The notes under the pieces were generated by a model. That model saw only the letters and a program-made list of their open reading frames with translations, was not told the origin of the DNA and did no database searches. Positions 45,393 through 52,731 of a DNA stretch of 64,000 bases are shown piece after piece. The first letter of the stretch is position 1; the number at the start of each line of letters is the position of its first letter. A program made the position numbers and the translations under genes. Origin of the DNA: a virus; the IMG/VR virus record IMGVR_UViG_3300029922_000015, positions 85,935-149,934 of that record; one strand, 5' to 3'.

Positions 45393-45593
45393 ATGAACAT
45401 ATCTGATTATCTTATTATTGGCGGGTTTATTATCTGCTATCTAACTATCGGGCAAGACATTCGAGAGGTTTGGCGGGAAATTCCGAAACAGAGGCGTTAT
45501 GGAATACTATTGATGAGTTTAGGGGCGCTTCTCGTAGTAATAGGCGCAATTGGCTTGAAATCTATTTTTAATTTTCTCATTGACACGCCATAA
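45393..45593 (+). CDS. membrane protein, 66 aa
   Basis: Two spans (5-21, DYLIIGGFIICYLTIG; 37-60, YGILLMSLGALLVVIGAIGL). Contiguous with the gene upstream. The next promoter starts before its stop. Confidence 0.6.
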   Translation: MNISDYLIIGGFIICYLTIGQDIREVWREIPKQRRYGILLMSLGALLVVIGAIGLKSIFNFLIDTP

Positions 45594-45608
45594 ATCCTAA
45601 CCTAAACT
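45580..45608 (+). promoter_or_regulatory. leaderless promoter with ATAAATC spacer motif
   Basis: TTGACA, 17 bases, TAAACT, 6 bases, ATG at 45615. Confidence 0.78.
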
Positions 45609-45614
45609 CATTTT

Positions 45615-45821
45615 ATGAAAACTATGATTATCGCTCTCCTATTGGCGAGCATTGTGTTGGCGCGGGCTGATTCCATTACGATTACGTTGAAAACCGGACA
45701 GGTTTACGAAAACGTTAACGTTGTCAGCGAAACGAAGGATTTTATCACCATCGAACTTCCCGATGGTAAGCAAAAGAATTTCAATAAGCGGTCGATTCAA
45801 AGCACGCATTACGGAATGTGA
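45615..45821 (+). CDS. exported small protein with signal peptide, 68 aa
   Basis: MKTMIIALLLASIVLARADS is a typical Sec signal (positive start, hydrophobic core, A-R-A cleavage near residue 18). The mature part is a 50-residue beta domain (ITITLKTGQVYENVNVVSE). Rare in this block; it would act in the periplasm or outside. Not recognised. Confidence 0.65.
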   Translation: MKTMIIALLLASIVLARADSITITLKTGQVYENVNVVSETKDFITIELPDGKQKNFNKRSIQSTHYGM

Positions 45822-45856
45822 TTTTTAAATGGGAAGTAACTAACCTTTTATTATTA

Positions 45857-46135
45857 ATGAAATACAAATACGTTATTGTCGAACCGGGCGATAAGTTACA
45901 GCGTGGCGACGAATATTATGTAAATGGCGGTTGGTTTGGAATGCCCAACGACCATATTGGCAAAGCTCCTACGATGATGGCTCGCCGTAAGCTTGTTAAT
46001 ACTGATATTTACGATACGGGTTTTCATGACGGAGCGCAGGCGCAACAATATCGTATCAATCACTTCTTAGACGAATTCAATTCGGATAGTCCATCTGCTG
46101 AATATACTAAGCTAGAACGCTTTAAAAATATCTGA
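45857..46135 (+). CDS. hypothetical protein, 92 aa
   Basis: MKYKYVIVEPGDKLQRGDEYYVNGGWFG, an opening seen in several small phage proteins, then an acidic helical tail. A GTG start at 45818 in overlap with the previous stop is the alternative. Confidence 0.6.
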   Translation: MKYKYVIVEPGDKLQRGDEYYVNGGWFGMPNDHIGKAPTMMARRKLVNTDIYDTGFHDGAQAQQYRINHFLDEFNSDSPSAEYTKLERFKNI

Positions 46136-46154
46136 TCGGGCAAACCATAAAATT

Positions 46155-46541
46155 ATGATTAATAAAGAAAATATTCGTAAGTGGGTTGATGCATTGCGTA
46201 GTGGGCGTTTTACTCAAGGGATAGGATGTTTAAAGCGATTTAATGAAAATAAACATAAATACACGCATTGTTGTCTTGGTGTCGCTTGCGAAGTGGCCGA
46301 AGAATCCGGGGTGTCTCTTTCTATTGTAGATCAAAGCTATTTCGTGTTTGATGACGAGACGGCTTTACTTCCTTTTAAAGTTATTAAGTGGCTTGGGGTG
46401 GAGTGCGGCGATCCTTTGATTAAAGCGAAGCCGGGAGATAAATTATCTGACGGGGAAACTAGTTGTATTGATGCAAACGATACTCTCAAATATACTTTTG
46501 ATGAAATCGCCGATGGGATTGAAAAGAAATATCTGAAGTAA
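46155..46541 (+). CDS. conserved phage protein (CCLGV motif), 128 aa
   Basis: WVDALRSGRFTQGIGCLKRFN, HCCLGVACEVAEESG, LPFKVIKWLGV and DANDTLKYTFDEIADGIE match a phage family typified by ALRSGxyxQGxgxL and CCLGvLcd. Two adjacent Cys could bind metal. Function unknown. Confidence 0.75.
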   Translation: MINKENIRKWVDALRSGRFTQGIGCLKRFNENKHKYTHCCLGVACEVAEESGVSLSIVDQSYFVFDDETALLPFKVIKWLGVECGDPLIKAKPGDKLSDGETSCIDANDTLKYTFDEIADGIEKKYLK

Positions 46542-46552
46542 TAACAAATTAC

Positions 46553-46581
46553 TTGACATGCGATGAATCATGGTTTATTAT
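46553..46581 (+). promoter_or_regulatory. leaderless promoter with ATGAATC spacer motif
   Basis: TTGACA, 17 bases, TATTAT, 6 bases, ATG at 46588. Confidence 0.85.
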
Positions 46582-46587
46582 AAGATC

Positions 46588-46938
46588 ATGGACGCTAACG
46601 AAATCAAAAACGGTTTACGGAATTTTTACGGTACGGAAAGCTATACAAAGTACATGGGCGGAATTCTTTTGACGGATGGCGTCAAATGGCTTGCCGATAA
46701 CGCCAAGTGCTATTGGCTGTTAGATATCCTTTGGTCGATTAAGAATATGCCGAAGGTTAAGCGAGAAGAATTTCTTACTATCGATCTGAAAGTTAAGGAT
46801 CAAAAGGCGGTTTTCACCGCTGGCGACGGTAACGACAATATTGTTTATAAGCAAACTATCGGATATACCGATTTTCCTTTAGACGAAATCCGGTTGTTTT
46901 TCTGCAATAACGTGCTCATGCTCACAAGCGAATATTGA
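46588..46938 (+). CDS. conserved phage-type protein, 116 aa
   Basis: LRNFYGTESYTKYMGGILLTDGVKWLADNAKCYWLLDILWSI, a pattern (Y.....LTdGv.yla....cyWLld) I recall from phage proteins of unknown function. The start MDANEIK is set by the promoter; the longer ORF from 46570 runs into the -10. Confidence 0.68.
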   Translation: MDANEIKNGLRNFYGTESYTKYMGGILLTDGVKWLADNAKCYWLLDILWSIKNMPKVKREEFLTIDLKVKDQKAVFTAGDGNDNIVYKQTIGYTDFPLDEIRLFFCNNVLMLTSEY

Positions 46939-46939
46939 A

Positions 46940-47137
46940 ATGATTACTTTAACATCTACCTCTAACGAAGTAATACGCAAGGCTCTAAGCGAGCGTGTTA
47001 GAAATTTGGAAAACACCTATATTAATCGCAAAGGAATGATGCGGCGCGATACTAACTATATTCAAACGCAAGCAATGCTAAATATGTTTAATCGCGAAGA
47101 TAACGAAATTCAAATCAAAGTTAAATACGTGGCCTAA
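46940..47137 (+). CDS. hypothetical protein, 65 aa
   Basis: SNEVIRKALSERVRNLENTY helix, then a short strand end. Starts one base after the previous stop. Not recognised. Confidence 0.57.
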   Translation: MITLTSTSNEVIRKALSERVRNLENTYINRKGMMRRDTNYIQTQAMLNMFNREDNEIQIKVKYVA

Positions 47138-47139
47138 TT

Positions 47140-47307
47140 ATGCACAAAGCTCTCATTACAATTCACAATCCCACGGCGCGCGAGCCCATTACGGAATTTA
47201 TCTATTGGAGTAATATGGATGGTTATTTGTCTGAAATAACGCGCCTAATCAAAGCTAAGGGCGGTTATTGCTCCACTTACGAAATTAGTTATCAAGGAAA
47301 GGTTTGA
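47140..47307 (+). CDS. hypothetical protein, 55 aa
   Basis: MHKALITIHNPTAREPITEFIYW, then a helix; mixed alpha/beta. Not recognised. Confidence 0.53.
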   Translation: MHKALITIHNPTAREPITEFIYWSNMDGYLSEITRLIKAKGGYCSTYEISYQGKV

Positions 47308-47311
47308 TATT

Positions 47312-47524
47312 ATGAAATATCAAATTGTTTCCCCCGTCAAAGCTCTCAATACGTTTGATGATGTTAAGATTGGCCAAGCCTTTATGGCGAATGGTATGAA
47401 CAAGTATTTAAAAATTTCGGAACATTATGGTTTTAACATGGAAAGTAATAAGGTTGTTTATTTTGGTTATTTAGAATCTGTTACCCAGATTTTTCGTAAT
47501 CCCGAAATTTTGTTGAAGGATTAA
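47312..47524 (+). CDS. hypothetical protein, 70 aa
   Basis: LNTFDDVKIGQAFMANGMNKYLKIS resembles SH3-like small phage proteins. Not recognised. Confidence 0.57.
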   Translation: MKYQIVSPVKALNTFDDVKIGQAFMANGMNKYLKISEHYGFNMESNKVVYFGYLESVTQIFRNPEILLKD

Positions 47525-47527
47525 TTT

Positions 47528-47740
47528 ATGCCCGTCTATATTATTCAACTTAAAAAAGGGGAAATATGGACGCCTTTTTATAATGGAGTTCATGGTAAAG
47601 ATAAAGAATTTACCGATATAGATGAATGTCTAAAATACGTTGAAGAACTTACCCAACGTTTTAAAGCTTTAAAACCCGAATATCGGCCAATGATAAAGCT
47701 TGGGCCAAAAAAATATCGTCCTTTAGATTTAGAAGTATAA
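47528..47740 (+). CDS. hypothetical protein, 70 aa
   Basis: VYIIQLKKGEIWTPFYNGVH, then a helix; shares the I-Q...W opening of 33098-33361 and 43384-43578. Confidence 0.57.
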   Translation: MPVYIIQLKKGEIWTPFYNGVHGKDKEFTDIDECLKYVEELTQRFKALKPEYRPMIKLGPKKYRPLDLEV

Positions 47741-47741
47741 T

Positions 47742-47885
47742 ATGATTAAATTTTTGTGGAAATATTATCACATAAGCCTTTGGTGTGCTTATTGTTATGT
47801 TTGGTGTCCCATTAAAAATTACGGGGATAAGTTTTTTAATAATGCCGATTTAATTGCCAGAGAATTTGTTAGAAAAAATTCTTGA
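47742..47885 (+). CDS. hypothetical protein, 47 aa
   Basis: Aromatic/Cys-rich (KYYHISLWCAYCYVWCPI). Stop TGA lies within the next -35 box. Not recognised. Confidence 0.5.
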   Translation: MIKFLWKYYHISLWCAYCYVWCPIKNYGDKFFNNADLIAREFVRKNS

Positions 47886-47910
47886 CATCGCATGGATCAT
47901 AAAGTAATAT
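47882..47910 (+). promoter_or_regulatory. leaderless promoter with ATGGATC spacer motif
   Basis: TTGACA, 17 bases, TAATAT, 6 bases, ATG at 47917. Confidence 0.82.
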
Positions 47911-47916
47911 TATAAC

Positions 47917-48135
47917 ATGATCACCAAAGAAATCGCCATTGCCCTTCGCGGTCGCACGGTTTTGCACCATGTCACGAAAAAGAACTCTGATAATACGCCG
48001 ATGCGCGTGCGCGTCAATGGCAAGTGCAAGACTTGGGTAACTCGCCCGAACGAGTTCCGCTTGCCTGTTAAATATGGTCTGTATGAGTGTGGATATATTG
48101 ACCAAGACAATGCCGCAAGTTTCGTTGTAGCCTAA
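47917..48135 (+). CDS. hypothetical protein, 72 aa
   Basis: Basic beta-rich (GRTVLHHVTKKNSDNTPMRVRV). GC-biased codons suggest higher expression than the neighbours. Not recognised. Confidence 0.6.
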   Translation: MITKEIAIALRGRTVLHHVTKKNSDNTPMRVRVNGKCKTWVTRPNEFRLPVKYGLYECGYIDQDNAASFVVA

Positions 48136-48148
48136 TCTAATAAAATTT

Positions 48149-48361
48149 ATGAAATTTAAGCAAGTAAAATGCAAATCCGGTTTGATGGGCGAGCAATTCA
48201 AATTGCGCGATAGTTATAATAATAATTTCGCTGAATTTGAAGGTTATTCAAATATGTATGGCATTGCCAAGCGTCTAGGCTATAAAACAAATAAAGGCGC
48301 ATGGAGGGCGAATCCTACGGTTCAATGCTCTACTAATCCTAGAGATTTCATTAAAGTATGA
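48149..48361 (+). CDS. hypothetical protein, 70 aa
   Basis: Basic, soluble (FKQVKCKSGLMGEQFKLRDSY). ATGA overlap downstream. Not recognised. Confidence 0.57.
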   Translation: MKFKQVKCKSGLMGEQFKLRDSYNNNFAEFEGYSNMYGIAKRLGYKTNKGAWRANPTVQCSTNPRDFIKV

Positions 48362-48540
48362 ACAAATTTATTATTGAAGTTGACGTGGGTAATACTTTTA
48401 AATATTTCGCTGCACAAGGAACGCGCGAGTCGGTAGAAAAGCTTGTGGAAGAGCGAAAAGAACGGTTAGCCCGTTTGTCGTTAACTTATAAAATTTATTC
48501 CTTAGAAGAATACTGGAATAAATTAGGCAAAGCAGAATAA
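48358..48540 (+). CDS. hypothetical protein, 60 aa
   Basis: MNKFIIEVDVGNTFKYFAAQG, then a charged helix and SLEEYW; similar in plan to 44160-44351. Confidence 0.57.
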   Translation: MNKFIIEVDVGNTFKYFAAQGTRESVEKLVEERKERLARLSLTYKIYSLEEYWNKLGKAE

Positions 48541-48552
48541 TAAAGAAATCTC

Positions 48553-48581
48553 TTGACAGGGAATGAATCTGGTTATAATAT
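48553..48581 (+). promoter_or_regulatory. leaderless promoter with ATGAATC spacer motif
   Basis: TTGACA, 17 bases, TAATAT, 6 bases, ATG at 48588. Confidence 0.82.
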
Positions 48582-48587
48582 AAAAGT

Positions 48588-48713
48588 ATGACAAAAGAAA
48601 AAGAACTGGCGATTTTGGATGAGGCGGTTGCGAAGCTCGGCAAGGATTCTTACCTGTTTCCCTTCTTTACCGAAGCCCGCGCGGAAGCGGAACTCGAATC
48701 AATTCAATCTTAA
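48588..48713 (+). CDS. hypothetical acidic helical protein, 41 aa
   Basis: KELAILDEAVAKLGKDSYLF, then a Glu/Ala helix. Start fixed by the promoter. Not recognised. Confidence 0.57.
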   Translation: MTKEKELAILDEAVAKLGKDSYLFPFFTEARAEAELESIQS

Positions 48714-48722
48714 TAAACAAAC

Positions 48723-48929
48723 ATGAACGCAATTACCGCAACGCATGACGCGCAACAAACAAAGGAAATTCTAAACACGATTGGATATTTTTGCAATTTG
48801 CCCAAAGATGGTGAAATGTTCAATGTGCCGATAGCACAAGCGCCGCAAGCTTTCCATGAGCGCATCAAGGGGCGTAAAACGTGCAATCTTGTTAAGCGTG
48901 GACAGAAATACGTTTTTACCTTTCGTTAA
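48723..48929 (+). CDS. hypothetical protein, 68 aa
   Basis: TKEILNTIGYFCNLPKDGEMFNVPIAQAP, a basic strand end. Preceded by TAAACAAACATG. Not recognised. Confidence 0.57.
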   Translation: MNAITATHDAQQTKEILNTIGYFCNLPKDGEMFNVPIAQAPQAFHERIKGRKTCNLVKRGQKYVFTFR

Positions 48930-48939
48930 TAAACAAATT

Positions 48940-49095
48940 ATGGAATTTTATAAATACGGTAAGATGGGCGCGGTTCCATTGCGCAAACACAAAATTTTTC
49001 GTTATGTGCAATTTAAGTTTATAGGCAAATGGTGGCCTATCAAAGAAGCAACTTGGCTTTCTAAAGAAGATTTCAAAAATATAGAATTTAAGTAA
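48940..49095 (+). CDS. hypothetical basic protein, 51 aa
   Basis: MEFYKYGKMGAVPLRKHKIF, aromatic and basic. ATG after TAAACAAATT chosen over a longer ORF. Confidence 0.52.
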   Translation: MEFYKYGKMGAVPLRKHKIFRYVQFKFIGKWWPIKEATWLSKEDFKNIEFK

Positions 49096-49104
49096 AGAAT
49101 TAGC

Positions 49105-49133
49105 TTGACATGGGATGTCAACTTGGATTTTGT
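49105..49133 (+). promoter_or_regulatory. weak promoter
   Basis: TTGACA, 17 bases, TTTTGT; 26 bases to the ATG at 49160. Only the -35 is good. Confidence 0.35.
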
Positions 49134-49159
49134 TTACCCTAGCGATTTTAATAATTAAT

Positions 49160-49369
49160 ATGGACTTATCTATTGCTGAAATTGATTTGTTGAGAATTCT
49201 TGTCGAAAAACGACGCGAAGCATCGGGAGGTACAAACAATTTTCTTAAAAATCTATCTAATAAACTTGGGCGAGAGCGTGATGTTAAAGTAAACACATTA
49301 ATTCCACAATGGACAGAGGAGGAAAGGATTGCGTTTGAGCATCTTGGATTTTTCGATAAAATTCCTTGA
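49160..49369 (+). CDS. hypothetical protein, 69 aa
   Basis: Helical (SIAEIDLLRILVEKRREASGG), acidic end. The ATG at 49160 is used because the longer ORF begins inside the promoter. Stop TGA is part of the next -35. Confidence 0.55.
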   Translation: MDLSIAEIDLLRILVEKRREASGGTNNFLKNLSNKLGRERDVKVNTLIPQWTEEERIAFEHLGFFDKIP

Positions 49370-49394
49370 CTTTGTTATAATCGTGTGGTAATAT
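49366..49394 (+). promoter_or_regulatory. leaderless promoter with TATAATC spacer motif
   Basis: TTGACT, 17 bases, TAATAT, 6 bases, ATG at 49401. Confidence 0.78.
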
Positions 49395-49400
49395 CATAAT

Positions 49401-49673
49401 ATGAAGCTAATTCCCCTCGGGCCGAGTGCTCACGTTCTTGAGATTCAAATTGCGAGTGTTCTCTATCGCATTCTCTTTTCTTACGAGACTGTGGTAATGA
49501 TCGCGAAGGATGAAGCGCCTTGCATCGAAATTCATTCGAGCGCCCGATTTTATAGCAATACAACGAAACGCCAAGCAACGATTTTTCTTGAAAAATACTA
49601 TCCTAATAGTATCGTTCAATCTGCGACACAAGATTTTATGAATAATTATTTTGTCGAACTGTCTAATCTGTAA
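49401..49673 (+). CDS. hypothetical protein, 90 aa
   Basis: Beta-rich (HVLEIQIASVLYRILFSYETVVMIA), then the helix TKRQATIFLEKYY; resembles small phage proteins that begin KLIxL...RI. Not recognised. Confidence 0.6.
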   Translation: MKLIPLGPSAHVLEIQIASVLYRILFSYETVVMIAKDEAPCIEIHSSARFYSNTTKRQATIFLEKYYPNSIVQSATQDFMNNYFVELSNL

Positions 49674-49677
49674 TTTT

Positions 49678-49848
49678 ATGAATAAAACATGGCAAGATAA
49701 GTTGGAAAAATGCGTGCTATTTGATGAAGGTCAAGAAGATAAAGACCTTATGTTTTCGCGCCTTCTCAAGGGTTTGCCTAAGCTCATGGATGATTATGCA
49801 TCCGCCGTCTTGAATGATAAGAAATTGCAAGAGAGTTTATTGGTATGA
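49678..49848 (+). CDS. hypothetical acidic protein, 56 aa
   Basis: MNKTWQDKLEKCVLFDEGQED, helical. ATG at 49678 chosen. ATGA overlap downstream. Confidence 0.55.
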   Translation: MNKTWQDKLEKCVLFDEGQEDKDLMFSRLLKGLPKLMDDYASAVLNDKKLQESLLV

Positions 49849-50003
49849 AACTAACCGAATATATCAAGCGTTTGCAGGAATTGGAAAAGGAAGGATATGG
49901 CAATTATCGAGTTGCTTATTTCGAGCAGCATGTTTCGTTTGACGCTGAAAATCCTTACGAAGATAAAGACGAAGATGGAGAAAAAGTAATTTATATTAAC
50001 TAA
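49845..50003 (+). CDS. hypothetical acidic protein, 52 aa
   Basis: MKLTEYIKRLQELEKEGYGNYRVAY is the common opening of small phage and prophage proteins of unknown role; Asp/Glu-rich end. Confidence 0.6.
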   Translation: MKLTEYIKRLQELEKEGYGNYRVAYFEQHVSFDAENPYEDKDEDGEKVIYIN

Positions 50004-50007
50004 GCGC

Positions 50008-50175
50008 ATGATTTTCGATTTAAGTGAAATCGCCTTCGAACAATCTAATAACGTTAAACCGGGCTGGATTGAAGAAGAAGAACAAAAATTGCGCCAACAA
50101 ATGAAAACGCAATCCGCGCCGTCGTCTGTCTTGGAGAATCGCAAGGAATTTTTGGAACAATTTAAGGAAAACTAA
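50008..50175 (+). CDS. hypothetical acidic protein, 55 aa
   Basis: Charged helix (WIEEEEQKLRQQMKTQSAPSS). One-base overlap with the next gene. Confidence 0.53.
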   Translation: MIFDLSEIAFEQSNNVKPGWIEEEEQKLRQQMKTQSAPSSVLENRKEFLEQFKEN

Positions 50176-50660
50176 TGACCGCTTATCAAAAACTAATTAA
50201 AGAAAAGCGAAAAGTAGAGCAACTTCTTTGGAAAAAGAAATGCGCACTTTGGAAAGAAAAATATCCTAATGGGTGTTTTCGTGTGGGGGTTCTTCGCCAA
50301 GACTATTATCAAGTAAGAGATGGCGACTTGAAGAATATTATTCTGTTAGGCATTAGTTTCGATAGAAATAATTGTGGGGATGGATTTCATATTTCTAAAG
50401 TAATTGACGGAAAGAATAAAGTCACTTTCAAAGTTGAATACGGGCGCATAATCTTTTTGGATTTCGTAGGCAGAAATTATGCTTACGATACCTTGAATAA
50501 GGCCAAGCTTAAGCTTGATAAATCAGGCGCAAATGAGCTTGGAGAGCTTTTTGATAAGTGGTACGCGCTTTATAATCGGTATAAGAATAAGAAAAGCTTT
50601 TGGGAAAAGTATATGGGCGAGCCTTGCAAGTCTGAATATAATAGTTCTTTTGAAGTATAA
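50175..50660 (+). CDS. hypothetical basic protein, 161 aa
   Basis: N-terminal charged helix (EKRKVEQLLWKKKCALWKEK), beta middle (YYQVRDGDLKNIILLGISF), C-terminal helix (LYNRYKNKKSFWEKY). Not recognised. Confidence 0.62.
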   Translation: MTAYQKLIKEKRKVEQLLWKKKCALWKEKYPNGCFRVGVLRQDYYQVRDGDLKNIILLGISFDRNNCGDGFHISKVIDGKNKVTFKVEYGRIIFLDFVGRNYAYDTLNKAKLKLDKSGANELGELFDKWYALYNRYKNKKSFWEKYMGEPCKSEYNSSFEV

Positions 50661-50696
50661 TCGCTTTAGAAAATGAATTAGAAAAGAAATCAAAAT

Positions 50697-50879
50697 ATGT
50701 TTCCATCTAAAACTAAACTAAAACGTAGGGCTCAATTGATTCGCATGTCCGAATCCGAAGAATGGTTTCGCGCTAAATCTTTGGAAAAAGTACAAAAGGA
50801 ATTTCCTCGTGATCAAGTAAGACGAATCGGGCCGAATACTATTCTTATCAGCAAAAAGAAAAGAAATGAAAAAACTTAG
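50697..50879 (+). CDS. hypothetical basic protein, 60 aa
   Basis: Lys/Arg-rich (KTKLKRRAQLIRMSESEEWF). Overlaps the next mini-gene by 14 bases. Confidence 0.53.
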   Translation: MFPSKTKLKRRAQLIRMSESEEWFRAKSLEKVQKEFPRDQVRRIGPNTILISKKKRNEKT

Positions 50880-50919
50880 ATTTGATAAAGATTATCAAGA
50901 ATGGTACGAAGTTGATTAA
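50866..50919 (+). CDS. hypothetical peptide, 17 aa
   Basis: MKKLRFDKDYQEWYEVD, in overlap with the gene upstream and 3 bases before the next ATG. Position only. Confidence 0.3.
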   Translation: MKKLRFDKDYQEWYEVD

Positions 50920-50922
50920 AAT

Positions 50923-51135
50923 ATGATTTACTTTCTAAAAGGCTTACTTAAAATAGCCATTATTTTCTCAACGACAATGCCAGCAATGGTTATTCTTTCC
51001 CCTTGTTTGGCAATACATATTATTAGAATAATTGGAGGCGATGATAACGAAAAACCCGCATTCGATAGATGGTATGATTGGTGGCTTAATAATGTTACTT
51101 TTAAGCTATTAGCAATGTGCGGAATTAAGCCATGA
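50923..51135 (+). CDS. membrane protein, 70 aa
   Basis: Spans at 8-38 (IAIIFSTTMPAMVILSPCLAI) and 55-66; charged loop between. ATGA overlap downstream. Confidence 0.58.
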   Translation: MIYFLKGLLKIAIIFSTTMPAMVILSPCLAIHIIRIIGGDDNEKPAFDRWYDWWLNNVTFKLLAMCGIKP

Positions 51136-51302
51136 ATAAACCAACCGATGAAGAATTAGGTCAAATGGCTTTTGCGGCATTTCGTTCTGATGGGAATTTC
51201 GTTTGGAAATATCTAGGCGATAAAGATCGCTGGATTAAAGTAGGAAAAACACTTTATGAGTTTGGATTCTTTCTAGGCGCGGAATATAAAGAAAAGAAAT
51301 GA
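51132..51302 (+). CDS. hypothetical protein, 56 aa
   Basis: DEELGQMAFAAFRSDGNFVWKYLG, helical; coupled on both sides by ATGA. Confidence 0.53.
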   Translation: MNKPTDEELGQMAFAAFRSDGNFVWKYLGDKDRWIKVGKTLYEFGFFLGAEYKEKK

Positions 51303-51451
51303 ATTTGATTTATCTATTTCTAATTTATATCCTAATTGGCATTCCTTTCGGTTTAAGCGTGATAATCTATCAAAAAGAATATGAATTGCGCTTGTATGGT
51401 CTTTATGTAATAATTTGGCCGGTTATCTTATTTGCTATAATTTTACCTTAA
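51299..51451 (+). CDS. membrane protein, 50 aa
   Basis: Two spans (LIYLFLIYILIGIPFGLSVI and YVIIWPVILFAIIL) around a short charged loop. Confidence 0.54.
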   Translation: MNLIYLFLIYILIGIPFGLSVIIYQKEYELRLYGLYVIIWPVILFAIILP

Positions 51452-51454
51452 AAT

Positions 51455-51661
51455 ATGAGAACTTTCGATCAAGAAAATGGATTAAATTCTAATCAAGCCG
51501 ATACTGAATTTTGTGGCGATTTACCTAACGGGGATATAATGATTTCTTGTATGGCGTGTGGAAATGAACAACCAGCGCCTTATAATATACCGATAGGAAC
51601 TCCCGAATTTTGTTCTAAATGTGGCAAAGAGCTTATGTATTGCATTAGGAATTCTTGGTAA
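51455..51661 (+). CDS. zinc-ribbon protein, 68 aa
   Basis: Cys32-x-x-Cys35 (CMAC) and Cys53-x-x-Cys56 (CSKC), a complete ribbon with a spacer of 17 residues. Acidic start. Function unknown. Confidence 0.62.
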   Translation: MRTFDQENGLNSNQADTEFCGDLPNGDIMISCMACGNEQPAPYNIPIGTPEFCSKCGKELMYCIRNSW

Positions 51662-51756
51662 GCATTCCTTTCGCCACTTTCCTTGCCCATTTTATTAGCC
51701 AACTAAACGGCTAAATATTGCGCCTATTTAGTGTGGAAAAACTGTGCCTAAATCGG

Positions 51757-51762
51757 TATAAT
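51757..51762 (+). promoter_or_regulatory. -10 box before the HNH-AP2 gene
   Basis: TATAAT, 5 bases, ATG at 51768. A -35-like TGGAAA lies 17 bases upstream (51734-51739). Confidence 0.55.
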
Positions 51763-51767
51763 TAAGA

Positions 51768-52310
51768 ATGCAAGTAAGAGCAATTTTTGATGGTGAAATT
51801 TTCCACGAAGTCTTATTTGATGATGAAGATTTAGATTTCTTTAATAATCATAGTTGGTATGTTTCTCGTCAAGGATATTTAATTACAAGTATTCCTAAAT
51901 GCGTTACGATTAAACGTAAAGGATTCAAAGTCAGAAGATACAAGCGTCGAACTTTGATGCTATTCCATCGTAAAGTAATGGGGATTACAGACAATACTGT
52001 TTCTACGGATCATATCGATCATAATAAGCTTAATAATCAAAAGTCTAATTTGCGAGTATGTTCAGCCCGAACGAATGCGTATAATACAAGAAAATGTAAA
52101 GCGCCTCGTTCTTCGCGTTTTAAAGGCGTGAGTTTTTGTAATACTCGTAAGCTTTTTCGAGCTAATATCAAGATCAATAATACAATAAAACATCTTGGTT
52201 ATTTTGATGATGAAGTATGTGCCGCAAAGGTATATGATAAAGCAGCCCATACATACTTTGAAGGATATGCTTATTTAAATTTTCCTAATGATGTAAATGA
52301 TTATGATTAA
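51768..52310 (+). CDS. HNH endonuclease with AP2 DNA-binding domain
   Basis: 180 aa. The HNH core has LFHRKVMGI, STDHIDHNKLNNQKSNLRVCSARTNAYN (about 78-106), with the DH...N...H pattern. The AP2/ERF-like domain follows (RFKGVSFCNTRKLFRANIKI, HLGYFDDEVCAAKVYDKAAHTYF, YLNFP). Classical layout of phage homing HNH-AP2 enzymes. Co-directional with its neighbours. Confidence 0.92.
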   Translation: MQVRAIFDGEIFHEVLFDDEDLDFFNNHSWYVSRQGYLITSIPKCVTIKRKGFKVRRYKRRTLMLFHRKVMGITDNTVSTDHIDHNKLNNQKSNLRVCSARTNAYNTRKCKAPRSSRFKGVSFCNTRKLFRANIKINNTIKHLGYFDDEVCAAKVYDKAAHTYFEGYAYLNFPNDVNDYD

Positions 52311-52387
52311 GTAAGTTATCTATTATAAAGATGTTTAAAAGCTCTGCATTATTTTATTATCTTCAATTGATAATAAAAATAAATTCA

Positions 52388-52416
52388 TTGACAGATAACA
52401 AATCATCCCTTATAAA
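52388..52416 (+). promoter_or_regulatory. leaderless promoter with ACAAATC spacer motif
   Basis: TTGACA, 17 bases, TATAAA, 6 bases, ATG at 52423. Confidence 0.8.
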
Positions 52417-52422
52417 CAAACC

Positions 52423-52563
52423 ATGAAGAATCAATCGCGCCTCAATTATTTCATTCACCAATGGGCATTGTCTGTTTTGGCCTATGGTAATACGGTATCA
52501 AATCGCTGGAATTGGATTATCACGCGCGAATTGAATGAAGTTCTTTCATCTAACGATAATTAA
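52423..52563 (+). CDS. hypothetical protein, 46 aa
   Basis: MKNQSRLNYFIHQWALSVLAYGN, then a Trp-rich helix. Resembles the next protein (F...W...A...EL). Leaderless register. Confidence 0.57.
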   Translation: MKNQSRLNYFIHQWALSVLAYGNTVSNRWNWIITRELNEVLSSNDN

Positions 52564-52590
52564 ATAAATAATTCGTGTAAAATAGGATTG

Positions 52591-52731
52591 ATGAAACGCA
52601 TTATGAAAAACAAAAATCACTTTCGCTTTTATGTTACTATGTGGGCTAATCATGTCATTGCGCAACGCCCGAAGATGAGTTATTTTTATGTCAATTGCAT
52701 TTCAAAAGAGCTTGATAATCTAGCGAAATAA
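52591..52731 (+). CDS. hypothetical protein, 46 aa
   Basis: MKRIMKNKNHFRFYVTMWANHVIA, then YVNCISKELDNLA. Likely a diverged paralogue of 52423-52563. Last gene of the accessory block. Confidence 0.53.
   Translation: MKRIMKNKNHFRFYVTMWANHVIAQRPKMSYFYVNCISKELDNLAK

Noticed and set aside
46570-46587. Upstream extension of the 116-aa gene
   Set aside because: It overlaps the -10 box; the ATG at 46588 is in leaderless register.
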